A stretch of DNA of 64,000 nucleotides from positions 12,338,001-12,402,000 of the forward strand of contig OX637353.1 in the NCBI GenBank assembly GCA_951799405.1, in the 5' to 3' direction. Every line of letters begins with the position of its first letter. The stretch's first letter is position 1. Source of the stretch: Agapetus fuscipes (lineage: Eukaryota; Arthropoda; Insecta; Trichoptera; Glossosomatidae). Below the pieces are notes generated by a model. It did no database searches, was not told where the DNA came from, and saw only the letters and a list, made by a program, of their open reading frames with translations. The position numbers and the translations under genes were made by a program. Below, piece by piece: positions 32,105-43,139 of the stretch.

Positions 32105-32390
32105 TAATCTTTCATCAAAGTTGCAAAGATAAATGAACATTTTAAATTCATATTGCATGCATGCACAGTGCACACTAACAGACACGTGTAAGATTGAGCC
32201 TACAAATGCTGCATGGGCAAACCTTGTAACTTTTGCTTACCTTCCCTGAAACAGGAGTAAAATTGGCATAGTGAAACATTTTTTACCTCATACCAAAGTA
32301 TAAGTCAAGAGATCTGCATCAACCATGAAAATCCTGTCAATCTTCCCTGAAACAGGGAGTGATATGGCAAATTGAACCATTTTTTCCAGC
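32105..32390 (-). mobile_element. RTE-tail element plus extra fragment
   Basis: Minus-strand tail from about 32110 to 32312 (taccttccctgaaacaggag near 32238), then a second short piece (tcttccctgaaacagggagt near 32340). Confidence 0.6.
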
Positions 32391-32569
32391 TGATAGTTAA
32401 ATAAAATTATTTTGTAACATAAACTGAAAAAATAATAACAATCACATTAACTTTAAACAAAGCTTATTTCTCTCTAAGCATTCCCATTGCAATAATTCTC
32501 ACCGCAGTACATTTCATCACAAATTTGTCGTTTATTTTACATTAAATCATCATAAAATAAAATTCCGAC

Positions 32570-32760
32570 TATGTAATTGTGTGTTTTTGTTTGTCTGTGT
32601 TAGTTTCAGTGATAAAGTCTCTAGATATAAGGTAGTTATATAATTTTATTTGTTTTGATCGAGATAGCTCGAGTGTTCTACTAAATTCTCGCATGTGTCA
32701 ATTCTCAGTGATTCGAGAATTATCTTTAGTGTTACTATAAATAAGAACCAAAGGTTTTTA
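32570..32760 (+). repeat. R-X repeat copy
   Basis: tgtttttgtttgtctgtgtt, ttatttgttttgatcgagat, agctcgagtgttcta and gattcgagaattatctttag. Related to 10330-10500. Confidence 0.45.
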
Positions 32761-33779
32761 TAACCAATCGACCAATGTATGGTCAAGGTGTAATGTGAAC
32801 CGTATTTAAAATAAATTGTGAACAATTAAAATGCTTTATACTTTTTGTAGGCATGTATTCCATTGTAAGGTTGTTGAATTTTATAAACAAGCTTTTATAC
32901 ATATGTATATTGTAAGAAGGCTTATGCCGTGTTATCAATAAATAAATAACCACATTTTTAAAAATTAAATTAAACCCGGTCACACTATATCAATATCAAT
33001 CGGTTTTATAACAAAATGTACGACCAAAATCATTAGCTCCGCACCGCATCTTTTTTGCAAGCCTGTAATTTTCGCGTTTGCTAACAAGTGCCTGAAGATA
33101 TCTCGGTTTTCACATCAAAGAAGGCTCGATTACTTACTTTATAAAGGGATACGTCGACGGCGAGAATATATTAACTCGCTGTGATGGTAATATGTCACTT
33201 TGACGTTTTGACACTGAAAAATTTCAACGCCATGACTCGATTGATTATAACATTGTTACTGAAAATCATGTGAGTATACAGAGAGGAAAATTTCTTTTCT
33301 TGTAGAATAATGTAAGAAGAATATAAAGTAGAAGATACTTGACTATTTGATGAGAGATTAACTTTAGAAGCCTATCTTTTTGATTCTTTGAAAGCATAGA
33401 TGAATCTTTAGTCTATTCAAACACTGTTTCAATTCTACTATTTACCTTATTAAATTCACAAAATAATTGATTCTTAGTAAATTTTATATAAAAAAAACAT
33501 AGATGAATCTTTATTTTATGAAAACACCTTTTCGATTTCACTTCATTCATTAATAAACTAACGTTTTCAAATACTCATGATCATCATCAAGTAGAATAAA
33601 ATTCATCCAATACATCACAATGTCATCCGTCTTTTTTCATCCCATTTTTTACAATATAAATTTTACAAATATTTTTTCAATTGGCTGAAGGCCTTCCCAA
33701 TGAAGTTAATCAGCTAGTGTAACTCTATTCGTGGAAAAATAAAAGAAGTCTTCCAAATCAGAGGCTACTGCATGACTCT
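32761..33779. other. Unassigned AT-rich stretch
   Basis: Contains a weak cctgaagatatctcggtttt at about 33091 reminiscent of the hammerhead-like core but without pairing partners. Nothing else recognised. Confidence 0.35.
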
Positions 33780-33910
33780 AAGGAACCCTCCGTATAAGGC
33801 CGAACCTCTTACCTGTAAAAATAAATAGGTTCTACCTGCCACATGCAAAACTCTTCGGGGATAGCGCAGCAAGGAGTTACACTATATGTGTAGCTTAGTT
33901 GCGCAGTTGA
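33780..33910 (+). mobile_element. SINE-A 3' fragment
   Basis: aggccgaacctcttacctgt, ccacatgcaaaactcttcgg, then gagttacactatatgtgtag and cttagttgcg, the conserved end of the dimeric form. Confidence 0.7.
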
Positions 33911-34487
33911 TGATTTATCGTTTCCATAAAAACATTTATGAAGTCGTAAGGAAAAAAAAACCGAGAGGTAAAAACGGTGTTTATCACACGTTTTTTGCGA
34001 TAAAATCCAAATTATAAGGCTCGGGGGCCGTAGGTGCAAAAAACAAAATAAAAAGAACGCGTTTGGTATGGAAATGTTTTTCCTTAGGGCGTAAATCCAA
34101 TCCGTCCCTCAAGGGAAGGAGAGAGAGTTTCAAAAAAGCATTAGGAATTCAGGCCGGTTGCGGTTAATCCTTGAGACCAGATAACGCACGCATTTGGGGC
34201 ATACCAAATTGCGTTGGGCACCTAAGAGGGCGTAACTTTTTGAAAAAAAATTGTGCAAAGAAAATGTATTTTCTAGCAATGAAAATTAACAATTATGCTG
34301 TGAAAAAAAATTAAAAGGCGAATAAAAGAGAATAAGATGATAAATTTAAGTCGCAAAGGTAAACTACCAATTGATTTATATTTAAAATTCGAGAAAGTTC
34401 GCATTTACAGATCCTATTTAGAATATTCGAGCAAATACCGACACAATATCGAACAAATACAAGTAAAATTATACAAGTACCTAAAAA
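33911..34487. other. Unassigned stretch with an R-X scrap
   Basis: 34411-34480 (ttagaatattcgagcaaata, gaacaaatacaagtaaaatt) matches R-X on the minus strand. Otherwise nothing recognised. Confidence 0.4.
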
Positions 34488-34745
34488 TGGTCAGTAGTCT
34501 AGTGGTTAAAACTTCTGACTGTTAAATGGAAGGTTGTGGGTTCGAATCCCAGCGGAGCACAAAAAAATATCATTTCTATTTCAAAATATGCTCTTCGCTG
34601 GGTTGAAAAATTCATAAAACCTTTACCAAAGACTGGTCACTCCATCCAGGTCACTCCATCCATCCAGCCTTACAGTAATTGGGTCTTGCTTGAGTATTGA
34701 CGCTTTTTAGCGATGAACAAGCTTGAAAAAAACACCTCTGAGTCT
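34488..34745 (+). mobile_element. SINE-A copy, truncated 3'
   Basis: ggtcagtagtctagtggtta, B box gtgggttcgaatcccagc, linker cttcgctgggttgaaaaat and cagccttacagtaattgggt; a small internal duplication (ggtcactccatcc twice) near 34635. Confidence 0.75.
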
Positions 34746-35214
34746 CTGAAATCTCAGGATAACTTAAAAAAATGATTATATAGATATCATCCTCCCCAAA
34801 ACACAAGCTATGCTTACTTAGGGGAGTATATTTTGTAATTAGATTTTTTAAATTTATTTTTATTGTTATATTTTGTACAAATTGATAAAAACAACAAAGA
34901 CCTTATGAATTATGAATTATGATACAAAACGTTTTATTTTTTAACCGAGCATTAATTTTGATACGCTACTGGTCGTCGAGCGTTCCATTCTTCCTTTGTA
35001 AAAGTCACAGAACCCACAAACTCATAGTCCTAGATTTTCTCAGAGATTTGGCCGGATGTATTTACGAAGCGTGACGCACCTAGGTCGAGATAAGGCGCCG
35101 AGAAAATGACTCAAATTTATTCCTTCGCCCCACAGAAGCACCCAACAACTTTTGCCTAGTGCACCCCTTACCATTATTTTTGAGTTTCGGCACCCCTTCT
35201 ACTTTCATGTTCTT
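34746..35214. other. Unassigned stretch
   Basis: No gene or recognised family; possible diverged LINE sequence before the fragment that follows. Confidence 0.35.
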
Positions 35215-35460
35215 CTGTAACTGAAACTGTAACTCTCTGCAGAGCCTCTGCAGAGTTGCCTCCATTTTTTCCTATCCTGACATACCTCTTTTAATTCATT
35301 CATATCCATCACCTCTTTCATGCATATTCTTCTTTTACGCTCACTTTGTATATCCCATTCTTTCACAATCTCCTCAATCTGATCACTCTATACTTTTCTC
35401 GGTTGTCCCTTCTCTATTTTTCCTTTCACACTTTCTTTGTATATAAACTTTGTCAGTATA
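35215..35460 (-). pseudogene. RTE-B LINE fragment, C-terminal end
   Basis: Minus-strand coding traces: the EVCQDRKKWRQLC-like region (35270-35290), MNELKE-like, and a VWSDQIEEI-like box (tgatcactctatacttttct reversed). This is a second RTE subfamily, whose 3' end carries GTTACAGTTACAG repeats instead of the TTAGA tail. Many stops. Confidence 0.6.
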
Positions 35461-35779
35461 TCATCATCGGATACTTTTGTCTCTCGCGTGATCGGAGAGA
35501 AGGAGGATGCCGAGCGCGTAAGGCAAAGGATGAACACGACCCGCCAAAATGTAGTCTGTAGAAAATGTAGATAGTGTAGATTTGCCAATTGACGCAACTG
35601 AAATGTGAAGACATGCTGTGCATGTAAAGACACACCACACCCCGATGTCATGCTTGACGGCAGTTCCAGGGTGTGGCAAGATGCAGAGGGGGGTTTTTAG
35701 TGAGTAAAAATCTCACATATCCTGCCGGCGGAAACAATGGCAGGAATCTTTTGAAGATTTTCCCCTTTCAATAGAAAAC
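35461..35779. other. Unassigned stretch
   Basis: Minus-strand frames of 60-90 codons overlap here in three phases but show no recognisable motif and no splice context. Confidence 0.35.
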
Positions 35780-35940
35780 AAGACCTACACGTCATGTTGC
35801 ACATGAACTTACAAAATTAAAACCGATATCTCAAATGAACATACACCCTGTAACTCTTTCCAAGCTTTCCTGAAACATGCGTGACATTAGCAAAAGTGAA
35901 CCAATTTGTACAGTTTATCAGATCAACCGCACATATTATA
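35780..35940 (-). mobile_element. RTE-tail fragment
   Basis: Diverged minus-strand tail (catacaccctgtaactcttt, then ttcctgaaacatgcgtgaca). Confidence 0.6.
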
Positions 35941-36689
35941 AATAACTGGCCCCAAAAAGCGATTTAAATAAAAAATTATTATTCGTCAAATTATAAAAAA
36001 ACACACACATGAATGAAGTAAAAATAATGTGTCAAAAATTTTTGAGAACCGCTGTTGTTCCCCGTGCAAAAAAAAAAAACAAATTGGCAAAAAACTCAAA
36101 GGTACGCACACTTACAGATACTTTGTGCCGAAAAGGATTCGCACTCGAGAGGAAAAGCAATGCAAATTTTTCCTCGAGGGTTTTCCCTTTGATGTGTGCA
36201 TTAGGCACGGATATTCTATATTCTGCGTATCCCGAGTGAATTTTTCAAACTATATCATCGCGAAAAAAAAAACAATAATTCGATTTATATATCCAAGCAT
36301 GAAATTTCGCACAAAAAAAAAGATTCGAAGCCCTTTCATGTTTTTCTTTATACGTTTTGATATTTTCCATGGTTATGAAGGGTAAGACGGATTAAGAAAA
36401 TAAAGGAAATAAGAGTCAAGATTTACATGAGAATATTTATTTTTTATGAACATTTTTTTTATTATTAAATCGACTTATATGGTGTATACCTGAGTTGGTA
36501 GAGCGCTTGCATTCGATACCATTGGGCTGAAGTTACACCCTTATCGAGAGGGCGAGAAATGATTTAAAGATTGTCAAGGTTAACAACAATAACTCAGCAT
36601 TCACTTAAAAGGCCTCAAACCTAACCTCAAAAATTTTAGGTGAAAATTCGCCCACTTTGTCTGTGGGTTTACTTCACTAAATGGGCTTA
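35941..36689. other. Unassigned stretch with a degraded tRNA-like SINE unit
   Basis: 36480-36560 (tggtgtatacctgagttggt, agagcgcttgcattcga) resembles module 2 of SINE-A but has lost its B box. The rest is AT-rich. Confidence 0.4.
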
Positions 36690-37235
36690 CTTCAACCTAT
36701 GGAACCCTGTTGCGAAGCAAGGGTAACATTGACAGAAGTGAACTATTTTATTACAATCTAGAATCTACGAATCTTTTAAGTGATTTAAGGCATTTCTGTG
36801 AATTTGAAAGCAACTAATCTAATCTAATCTAAGTTGCAAACATACATTAACATTTAAATTCATATTAAATGAATGCCCACCAACAGACACGTTTACAAAT
36901 GCTGCATGTGTACTTACAAATTAAAGGAAATAAACCTCAAATAAACACACTACACCTTGCAACTTTTGCCGACCTTTCATGGAACAAGGGTAACATTGGC
37001 AAAAAGAGCCATTAATTACAGTTTGGGTGATCACTCCATACCCTAAGCTTAATGTAATCTAAATCTTAGCTGCAATTTTTCATATTAAATGCATTCCCAC
37101 AAGCAGACATGCATAATTTCGCGCTTACACAAGCCGCATGTGGACCTACAAAAAAAACCCAACTCTCAAATGAACATAAGCCCTGCAACTCTTGCCGACC
37201 TTCCCTGAATTAGGGGGGACATTGGCAAAGTGAGC
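36690..37235 (-). mobile_element. Cluster of three RTE-tail fragments
   Basis: Minus-strand tails at about 36690-36760 (fragment), 36815-37050 and 37055-37235, each with a cgaccttccctgaa-like block. The second is preceded by aatctaatctaatctaagtt, the pentanucleotide tail. Confidence 0.65.
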
Positions 37236-37338
37236 GCTCATCAAATATATCATCCTAACATTTAAGATCTTGGAAAAAATGCATTTATTATAATTTCAGT
37301 AGTTTGTATGTTTCATGGCAGTATTAATTTTGGCTTAC

Positions 37339-37420
37339 CGCTTCTGTGTGTACAGGGTGGACAGCAAACATCACGGCGGCCACAAAGCTGGCGGCATCCG
37401 ACAGGAACATTGAGACCATC
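37339..37420 (-). CDS. TMTC-family protein, internal exon (ASFVAAVMFAVHPVHTEAV region)
   Basis: An 82-bp exon of an ER membrane O-mannosyltransferase of the TMTC family (N-terminal multi-pass membrane domain, C-terminal TPR repeats; TMTC1-4 mannosylate cadherins). On the minus strand it follows a polypyrimidine acceptor (ttttttttctgctacag) and ends at a donor gtaagc. It starts in phase 2: the AG left by exon 62155-62291 plus its first G make an arginine codon; the next 27 codons are open and end in phase 0. The translation contains DAASFVAAVMF and AVHPVHTEAV; the HPVHTEAV box is a strong family signature. Codon use is GC-richer than the flanking DNA. Which TMTC paralogue this is cannot be settled from two exons. 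No following exon is seen in 1-37338. Confidence 0.85.
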
Positions 37421-37526
37421 CTGTAGCAGAAAAAAAACACATACAGTCAGAAGTGTGATTGATTACAGGTAGGTGAGCGCGTACACATGCTGGGCGGGCG
37501 AGATGGAAGTGACAAATTGCCCCCCC

Positions 37527-37780
37527 CCCCCAGTGCTTATTTAGCTTATCCACCATTTGATTCGAGTATGACCTTTCAATGATATTGTCTTAAAAATCAC
37601 ATTCTACACAATCTGAGCTAAGAAAAAACATAAAACACGATAATGTGAGAGTTGTTTGAAATATTTTTAAAATAAATTTCCAGTTTTCATAAGACACATA
37701 ATATGTAGGTCGAGTACACAGGAAAATATTGCTTATGTGAAATTACTTCCAATGGACATAAGCTAAACAAGCACTCAAGG
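37527..37780. mobile_element. MITE-1 copy, complete
   Basis: From cagtgcttatttagcttatc, preceded by a run of about 12 C, to acataagctaaacaagcact. The interior includes cattctacacaatctgagct and cacgataatgtgagagttgt. Possible AAATT flanking repeats (acaaattg, ggaaattag). Confidence 0.7.
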
Positions 37781-37869
37781 GAGGAAATTAGGTACAAACG
37801 TGCCTAATAATAGGACAAAGATAATATTCACTATACATACAAGAGCTCTTGAGGTGTGATTTAAAAAAA

Positions 37870-38164
37870 AAATTAAATTAGGCTGATTTAATTGGTGAGC
37901 GCTGTTTTTGTGTGTATCACACCTCAAGAGCCCTCTGCGAGCTTGGTCGTCGCTGTAGAAAGCGCCAATTCTCAAGCAAGACCCAGTTGTTGTAAGGCTG
38001 GATGGACCTTTTAATGACCGGTCTTTGGTAAAGGTTTATGAATTTTTCAACCCAGCGAAGAGCAAATTTGAAAATATAAATGGTATATTGGTATATGATG
38101 GTATATGAACCCACGACCTTTCAGTTACGAGTCCGAAGTGTTACCACCTGGACTACGGACCGCT
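37870..38164 (-). mobile_element. SINE-A, single-module form
   Basis: The reverse complement begins ggtccgtagtccaggtggta, has a B box aggtcgtgggttcatat (altered), the linker, and ends gagggctcttgaggtgtgat with aaaacagcgctcacc. A short inverted echo of its end (gagctcttgaggtgtgat) lies at 37846-37863, giving a hairpin. Confidence 0.75.
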
Positions 38165-38269
38165 CAAATTGATTGTACGCCATAAAAGCTCTAACTTAAG
38201 AAATCTTCAAGTATTATAATAAAATCTTGACTATTTGTCATTGCATTAATCTAATAAAGATTGGAAAGA

Positions 38270-38556
38270 TATTATCTAAGTTGCAAAGATGTATTTATAT
38301 TTAAGACACGTGTAAATTTGCGCGTACACATGCCGCATGTGAACCTACAACATAAAAACCCAAATCTTAAATGGACACACACCCTGCAACTCTTGCCGTC
38401 CTTCCCTGAAACAGGGGTGACATTGGTAAAGTGAACCATTTTTAAAGCATGGGTGGTCAGCCGCATACTTCTTCGTACGTGTCTACTTGTGAGAATGTAT
38501 TTAATGTGAATCCCCAATGTAACATATCTTTGCAACTTAGATTAGATTAGATACTA
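38270..38556. mobile_element. Two RTE tails, head to head
   Basis: Minus-strand tail at about 38270-38475 (ctgcaactcttgccgtcctt, gcatgggtggtcagccgcat), then a plus-strand 3' end at 38476-38556 (cgtgtctacttgtgagaatg, atctttgcaacttagattag). Confidence 0.65.
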
Positions 38557-38572
38557 ACGTCTAAGTTACATT

Positions 38573-38692
38573 CGATTTTTTCAACCCAGCAAAGTGGATA
38601 TTTAAATATTTGTTTGTGCTCCACCGGGAATTGAACTCACAAATTTACAGTCACGAGTATGTTACGTTTACACTAGTCTACGGATCGGTCGT
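38573..38692 (-). mobile_element. SINE-A fragment, module 1
   Basis: Reverse complement of a diverged module 1: caacccagcaaagtggatat, ccaccgggaattgaactcac, gtagactagtgtaaacg. B box weakened. Confidence 0.55.
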
Positions 38693-38869
38693 AGACTTTT
38701 TGGTCATACTAAATAAACATATAATAATGATTCAAATATTCAACAGGTTTGTCCTAGTTTCAATAGCTACAAATGGTGGATCATTCCCAGCCCGCTTACT
38801 GCGTGATCCACATCGGTAAATTAGTTTTCCCACCTCTCGTAGCTAACTTTTGGGATACGAGCTATACTT

Positions 38870-39560
38870 GGATAGTCAGGAGGACTAGGATACATGGACG
38901 TATACTTGGATTTCTTGGTTCAAATACAGCTACAGTGTGTTTACTCATATCTTTGGATACTCAGGGGGAGTATTGGTACTAGGATACACAGCGGTACTAC
39001 GATCCACAGATGTACGAGTACTTTGCTTTGTTTGTTTATATACAGGTACAGTATGCTTAATCAAATCTTTGGATGCTAGCAATAATTGGATATTCAGATA
39101 AGTTTGTTTATATACAGCTACAATTTGTTTTATCAAATCTTTGGATACTAGCAATGCTTGAAATCTCAGAGATACTAATGATACGTGTGTAATTAATTTC
39201 CTCATAGCGTACCACTCTCACAATCAACTCGCTCAATATTAACGATATTTGGATACTCAGGAGTATTTAGATACATGGGAAAATGAATACTTGGATAAGT
39301 TTGCTTGCGAAAAGCTACGATATGTGTAATTAGTCTCCTTGTTGGTATGTGTAATTAGTTTTCACAACCAACAGTTAGGATACTTGGATACTCAGAAGTA
39401 CTTGGATACACGGATAAGTTTGTTTCCACACAACTACGATATGTGTTATTTTAGGTCAGAAATAAGTGCGCTCACAACATCAACTCTCAGTAGATTATAA
39501 ATATTTGGATACTCAGAGATACTGGGATACATGGATACACAGATACACTGATAAGTTCGT
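38870..39560. repeat. Degenerate short-repeat region rich in ttggatac
   Basis: Blocks such as acttggatactcagaagtac, ggatacatggataagtttgt and a longer cassette (gtttatatacagctacaatt, atcaaatctttggatactag) recur with irregular 15-18 bp spacing. A further patch is at 40555-40630. A decayed minisatellite; no protein. Confidence 0.6.
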
Positions 39561-39786
39561 TAAAGTATGGGATATAAAGAACGCTTCTATATTTATTCAT
39601 TTTTGAAGAATGTTTAAATGCTAATTTGTGATTTAAATATTTATTTATTTACAATAGCAATACATTTAACTTAACAGTACAAGGACCATAGCGCTAAACA
39701 TCATATCATACTATATTTAACTTAACATAAACATAATATATTTATCATTAATTGATGAGGCATTCACTTTGTAACCTTTCATTTTA

Positions 39787-40006
39787 AAAAAAATAAAATT
39801 AAAAATAAAAACAAATTGTATAAGGCTACGGGGCGAGTAAAATTTAATAATGTACGACCGGTTTCGGAAACAATGTTTCCATCATCAGGTACAATATTTT
39901 GTACCTGATGATGGAAACATTGTTTCCGAAACCGGTCGTACATTATTAAATTTTACTCGCCCCGTAGCCTTATACAATTTGTTTTTATTTTTAATTTTAT
40001 TTTTTT
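39787..40006. mobile_element. Perfect 106-bp-arm foldback with two hammerhead-like motifs
   Basis: 39787-39892 and 39901-40006 are exact reverse complements with no indel, around the 8-base loop aatatttt. Each arm carries one hammerhead-like motif next to the loop, 5' ends facing (39852-39892 minus, 39901-39941 plus). The outer arm (ttactcgccccgtagcctta, then a T-rich end) is unlike the other foldbacks. It sits in the 3' untranslated region of a dead LINE. No reverse transcriptase or GIY-YIG sequence is attached. Confidence 0.85.
39901..39941 (+). ncRNA. Hammerhead-ribozyme-like motif
   Basis: GUAC (39901-39904) pairs with GUAC (39938-39941) as helix I. CUGAUGA (39905-39911) is the canonical core. 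One extra U at 39912, then GGAAAC with GUUUCC as helix II around AU. GAAA at 39928-39931. Helix III is ACCGGU (39931-39936), self-complementary, so it suits a two-molecule ribozyme; C39937 is the cleavage position. The mirror copy is at 39852-39892 on the minus strand. The extra U is not in textbook hammerheads and is the main doubt. Confidence 0.6.
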
Positions 40007-40032
40007 ATAATATATTTAACTTATCTTAAAAA

Positions 40033-40535
40033 TTACTCAAGCATACGTCTTTCTAACAAAACCTTCCACTCACGCATCAACTCATTCATTCCGGAATAAA
40101 ATATATCCATATTCGGCGATGACGACATCAGATCATTGATCATCGCGTGCGCACGAGAAACAAATGAGTTACTGAGGAGATTAGTTCGGCTCGCGGTAAC
40201 GCTAAAGAGCCTATGCGACCGGGCTCTAGTAAAGGAGTCGGGCACATAGAGCGTCAAAACACGCCCGCTCAATTCCATGCAGTCAACCTCGTTTCTGAGG
40301 AGTTTGATAATGAATTTGGCAAGAGAAAGTTGCCTTCTAAGGAATAAGGAGTCGATACCAAGATGTCCCTGCAAGAAAGCGGTGGGATACATAAAGGGAT
40401 AGTATCCATACAACACTTTGTAATGATGCCTCAAAAATACTTTTTGCACCTGTTCTAGCATTATGATGTATTTATTTTCATGTGGAGCCCAGATTGGTGC
40501 ATTGGATTCGAGAATACTACGAATAATATGGTCTA
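40033..40535 (-). pseudogene. Jockey/CR1-like non-LTR element, C-terminal RT fragment
   Basis: An open minus-strand frame of about 165 codons, counting codons upstream of the first ATG (LESNAPIWAPHENKYI). It holds MLEQVQKVFLRH, YGYYPFMYP, LRRQLSLAKFIIKLL, NEVDCMEL and SRTNLLSNSFVSRAH. This is the tail domain after the reverse transcriptase in many insect non-LTR elements (LEQVQ-FLR ... ID-LSLAKF ... DC-EL). The catalytic region is missing. The stop near 40033 is followed by a 3' untranslated stretch that contains the foldback at 39787-40006. Confidence 0.75.
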
Positions 40536-41005
40536 TTTACCATGTAAGTACATTTTGCAACCAAGTATCGAATTATTCTTATTATCCAAGTATCACTTTG
40601 GATACCAAGGATACTTGGGATACTCAAGCAGATCCCTCGGTTTACATACTATTATAATATGTACCATCTGAGGTCGGGTCCCCATAAGTCTCTCTTTACG
40701 ACGCACCTAACAGCCCTGCGTTTGACGTTTTTCTTCTCACACAGAACTAATCTATTTAAGTCGGCCTGCGCCGTGTTCCTTTATTGGTTTTTTATTAAAA
40801 TTCACCCACTTGTGCGGAGTACTCAAGGACGGCCGAGAGAGTGCAAAAAGCCAAGATAATATATGGAACGGTATTTGTTATGCGTGCCGACCACTGCTAC
40901 GTACTGGATTGTACTCTAAATGTGGATCAATTGAGAGAGTAAAAGACGAGTAAGGAAAGAAGATACAACCTTTCTAGTTTGAATTTGTATTGAATTCGTT
41001 ACCCA
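40536..41005. other. Unassigned stretch
   Basis: Includes part of the ttggatac-type repeat (40555-40630). Nothing else recognised. Confidence 0.4.
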
Positions 41006-41262
41006 TGGTCTGGTCTATAGATCAATTGGTAGAATCCTTGCATTCCATCCCGTGAGCTCGGGTTCGAATCCCATCGATTTGTCAGAAATGATTTCGCGTT
41101 TCGGTGTTTATTTCAAACCCCAAATAAAATACCGGCAAGGCTTACTACGCCTTCACAAGAAATGAGTACCAGCCCCCTAGAAAGCTGGGAAACCCCCACT
41201 TTAACTGAAGTGGTTGGTGTAAGGCCAGCCACCTTAACTGTACAAATAAAAAAGCTTCAAAT
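41006..41262 (+). mobile_element. SINE-A, module 2 only
   Basis: tggtctatagatcaattggt (A box region), B box cgggttcgaatcccatcg, then gtttcggtgtttatttcaaa, taccggcaaggcttactacg and tttaactgaagtggttggtg. Module 1 is absent, so module 2 may be able to act alone. Confidence 0.75.
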
Positions 41263-41269
41263 AAAAAAG

Positions 41270-41312
41270 TGAAATAAACTCTGATGGACATAAGATAAAC
41301 AAGCGCTAAGCG
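41270..41312. mobile_element. MITE-1 right-end scrap
   Basis: ctgatggacataagataaac then aagcgctaag, abutting the SINE-A copy. Confidence 0.5.
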
Positions 41313-41639
41313 GACGATACTGGATTGTATTCTGTGAGAATGTGGATCGATTGAATGTACAAAATAAGTAAAGAAAGAAGATAAACCTTTCTAGTGCAAA
41401 AGTGAATTCGTTACCTATGTACAGGCTTAAATTTACATTTCACCAATCGTTGTATAGCAGGCCATTTAGTCTGTCAAGCTTAAAGCACATGGTGAGGTAC
41501 AACATTTGAGTTTGCAATAAGATGAAGTACAATCCACGTATCATTTAAATTGTTGCCATTATTTTTCTGGTGAAATATCTTCAAATTTTCTTTCTTTTCT
41601 TGCTAAAACAAGGACAATTCGTAGAATGACTCTTATAGT

Positions 41640-41965
41640 CGACGTTAAGGTACAAAAGAATGTGATGAGATGATTTGGGCATGTGGAAAGAATGAATGAT
41701 GATAGACTTAAAAAGTGTATATACAGAGGAAATGTGAAAGAAAAAAAAGATGTAAGCGACGACCGAGAAAAGTATAGAGTGATCAGATTGAGGAGATTAT
41801 GAAATCATGGGATGTACAAAGTGAGCGTAAAATAAGAAAATGCATAAAAAAAGGTGATGGATATGAATGAATTGAAATAGGTATGTAAGGACAAGAAGAA
41901 ATGGAGGCAGCTTTACAGAGGGGACTCCCTAGCGGAATGGAATGAAGTTACAGTTACAGTTACTT
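41640..41965 (+). pseudogene. RTE-B LINE 3' end
   Basis: Eroded coding region: FGHVERMNDDRLKKC-like (tttgggcatgtggaaagaat), RPRKV-like, a DQIEEIMKSWDVQ-like stretch, MNELK and VCKDKKKWRQL. Then gactccctagcggaatggaa and a (CAGTTA)n end near 41947. Dead copy of the second RTE subfamily. Confidence 0.65.
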
Positions 41966-43139
41966 ATTATTATATTTGCCAAATATTTTGCTCCAAGATA
42001 ACGCAAAGTATCTCCAACATATTGCCACATAAAACTTATCCAACGCGGCAAACACAACCATCAAAGTTATCACACACGAGGACGCTAATACAAGCCGTAA
42101 TGTGTATCCCAGAAACTGTAGCCGAGGGACTTGTTTATTGCTTTATTACATGGCCTCGCCGAGACGAATCTTTTGCCGAAATGCGTATTAAGGTTATACG
42201 AGAGCTTAAGAAGATTATTAATATCGGGACTAAAGAACCTCTTTAATTGTTTTATGAAACTAAAATCGTAATTTTATGTCAAATAACTTTGACTCATCGT
42301 AATCAGATGGCGTTACTCACCAGCGTTTTGGTTTTTATAAACTGTTGGATAAACGCTATGGTTGGTAAACGCTTTTAGAATTCACCGGTAGGGCTTAGAA
42401 ACTTTTCTTAGCCATTTTGTGTTTCTTTTTTATAATACATCAAAAAAATCCTGACTTTTATTAAAAGCAATAAGTTGTACATTTATTAAATAAAAGCATT
42501 TACTTTATTTCGAAATAAATTAATTTATTATTTGTTACACATTTCATTTTTCACAAAAATGTATAGAAAGTAACACAACGCTCCTTGAGAGCGTTTTACT
42601 TTTTATATAATTATGGACAATTCTATGGTTGTGTATCTTCAGATAAAAGATTCAGCACACATATGATAGAGTGTTAAACACTCTTTAACAATTTATTGCA
42701 TCTTGAATACAAACATGGATTTGTGTGCAGAGCACGCAATATTTTTATTTACCCTAAGTGCGACGTTCCGCTGCTCTGCCCTGCTTACAAAAAAAGGCAG
42801 TATCTGCAAAATATTTGTTTTGAGATAATCTACTTCAAACTTTGAAGTTGGGCTAACTTATTTAAATTTAAAGATTTCAGTTTCAATTTTTTACCATGGT
42901 TTTTGTGAGTGACCCTTTACGTATAACTATTAAAAAATATGAAAATAAATGAAAAATTCATAAAATTATAACACTTACTGCTTTTTGGTTATGACTGTTA
43001 TGAGAAAAACTAAGCATAAAAGCAGTAAGTGACAGATACTGCTTTTTTTCTCAGTAAATGTACAATTAAAGAGGCAGTAAGTGCTTTATTTCTGCTTAGT
43101 GATTTTTATAGCAATGAAACAAAGCAGGTTAACTTAAAT
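41966..43139. other. Unassigned AT-rich stretch
   Basis: A short inverted pair (cacttactgctttttggtta against aaaagcagtaagtgac, 42975-43032) and a third cagtaagtgctttatttctg at 43080; otherwise nothing. Confidence 0.35.

Noticed and set aside
33088..33125. Hammerhead-like cctgaagatatctcgg
   Set aside because: The core box is present but helix I, helix II and the GAAA box are not.
35388..35679. Three overlapping minus-strand frames as a gene
   Set aside because: Open in several phases at once, no motif, and partly LINE-derived.
36009..36385. Overlapping 76- and 118-codon plus-strand frames
   Set aside because: Low-complexity lysine-rich and phenylalanine-rich translation of AT-rich DNA; no homologue recognised.
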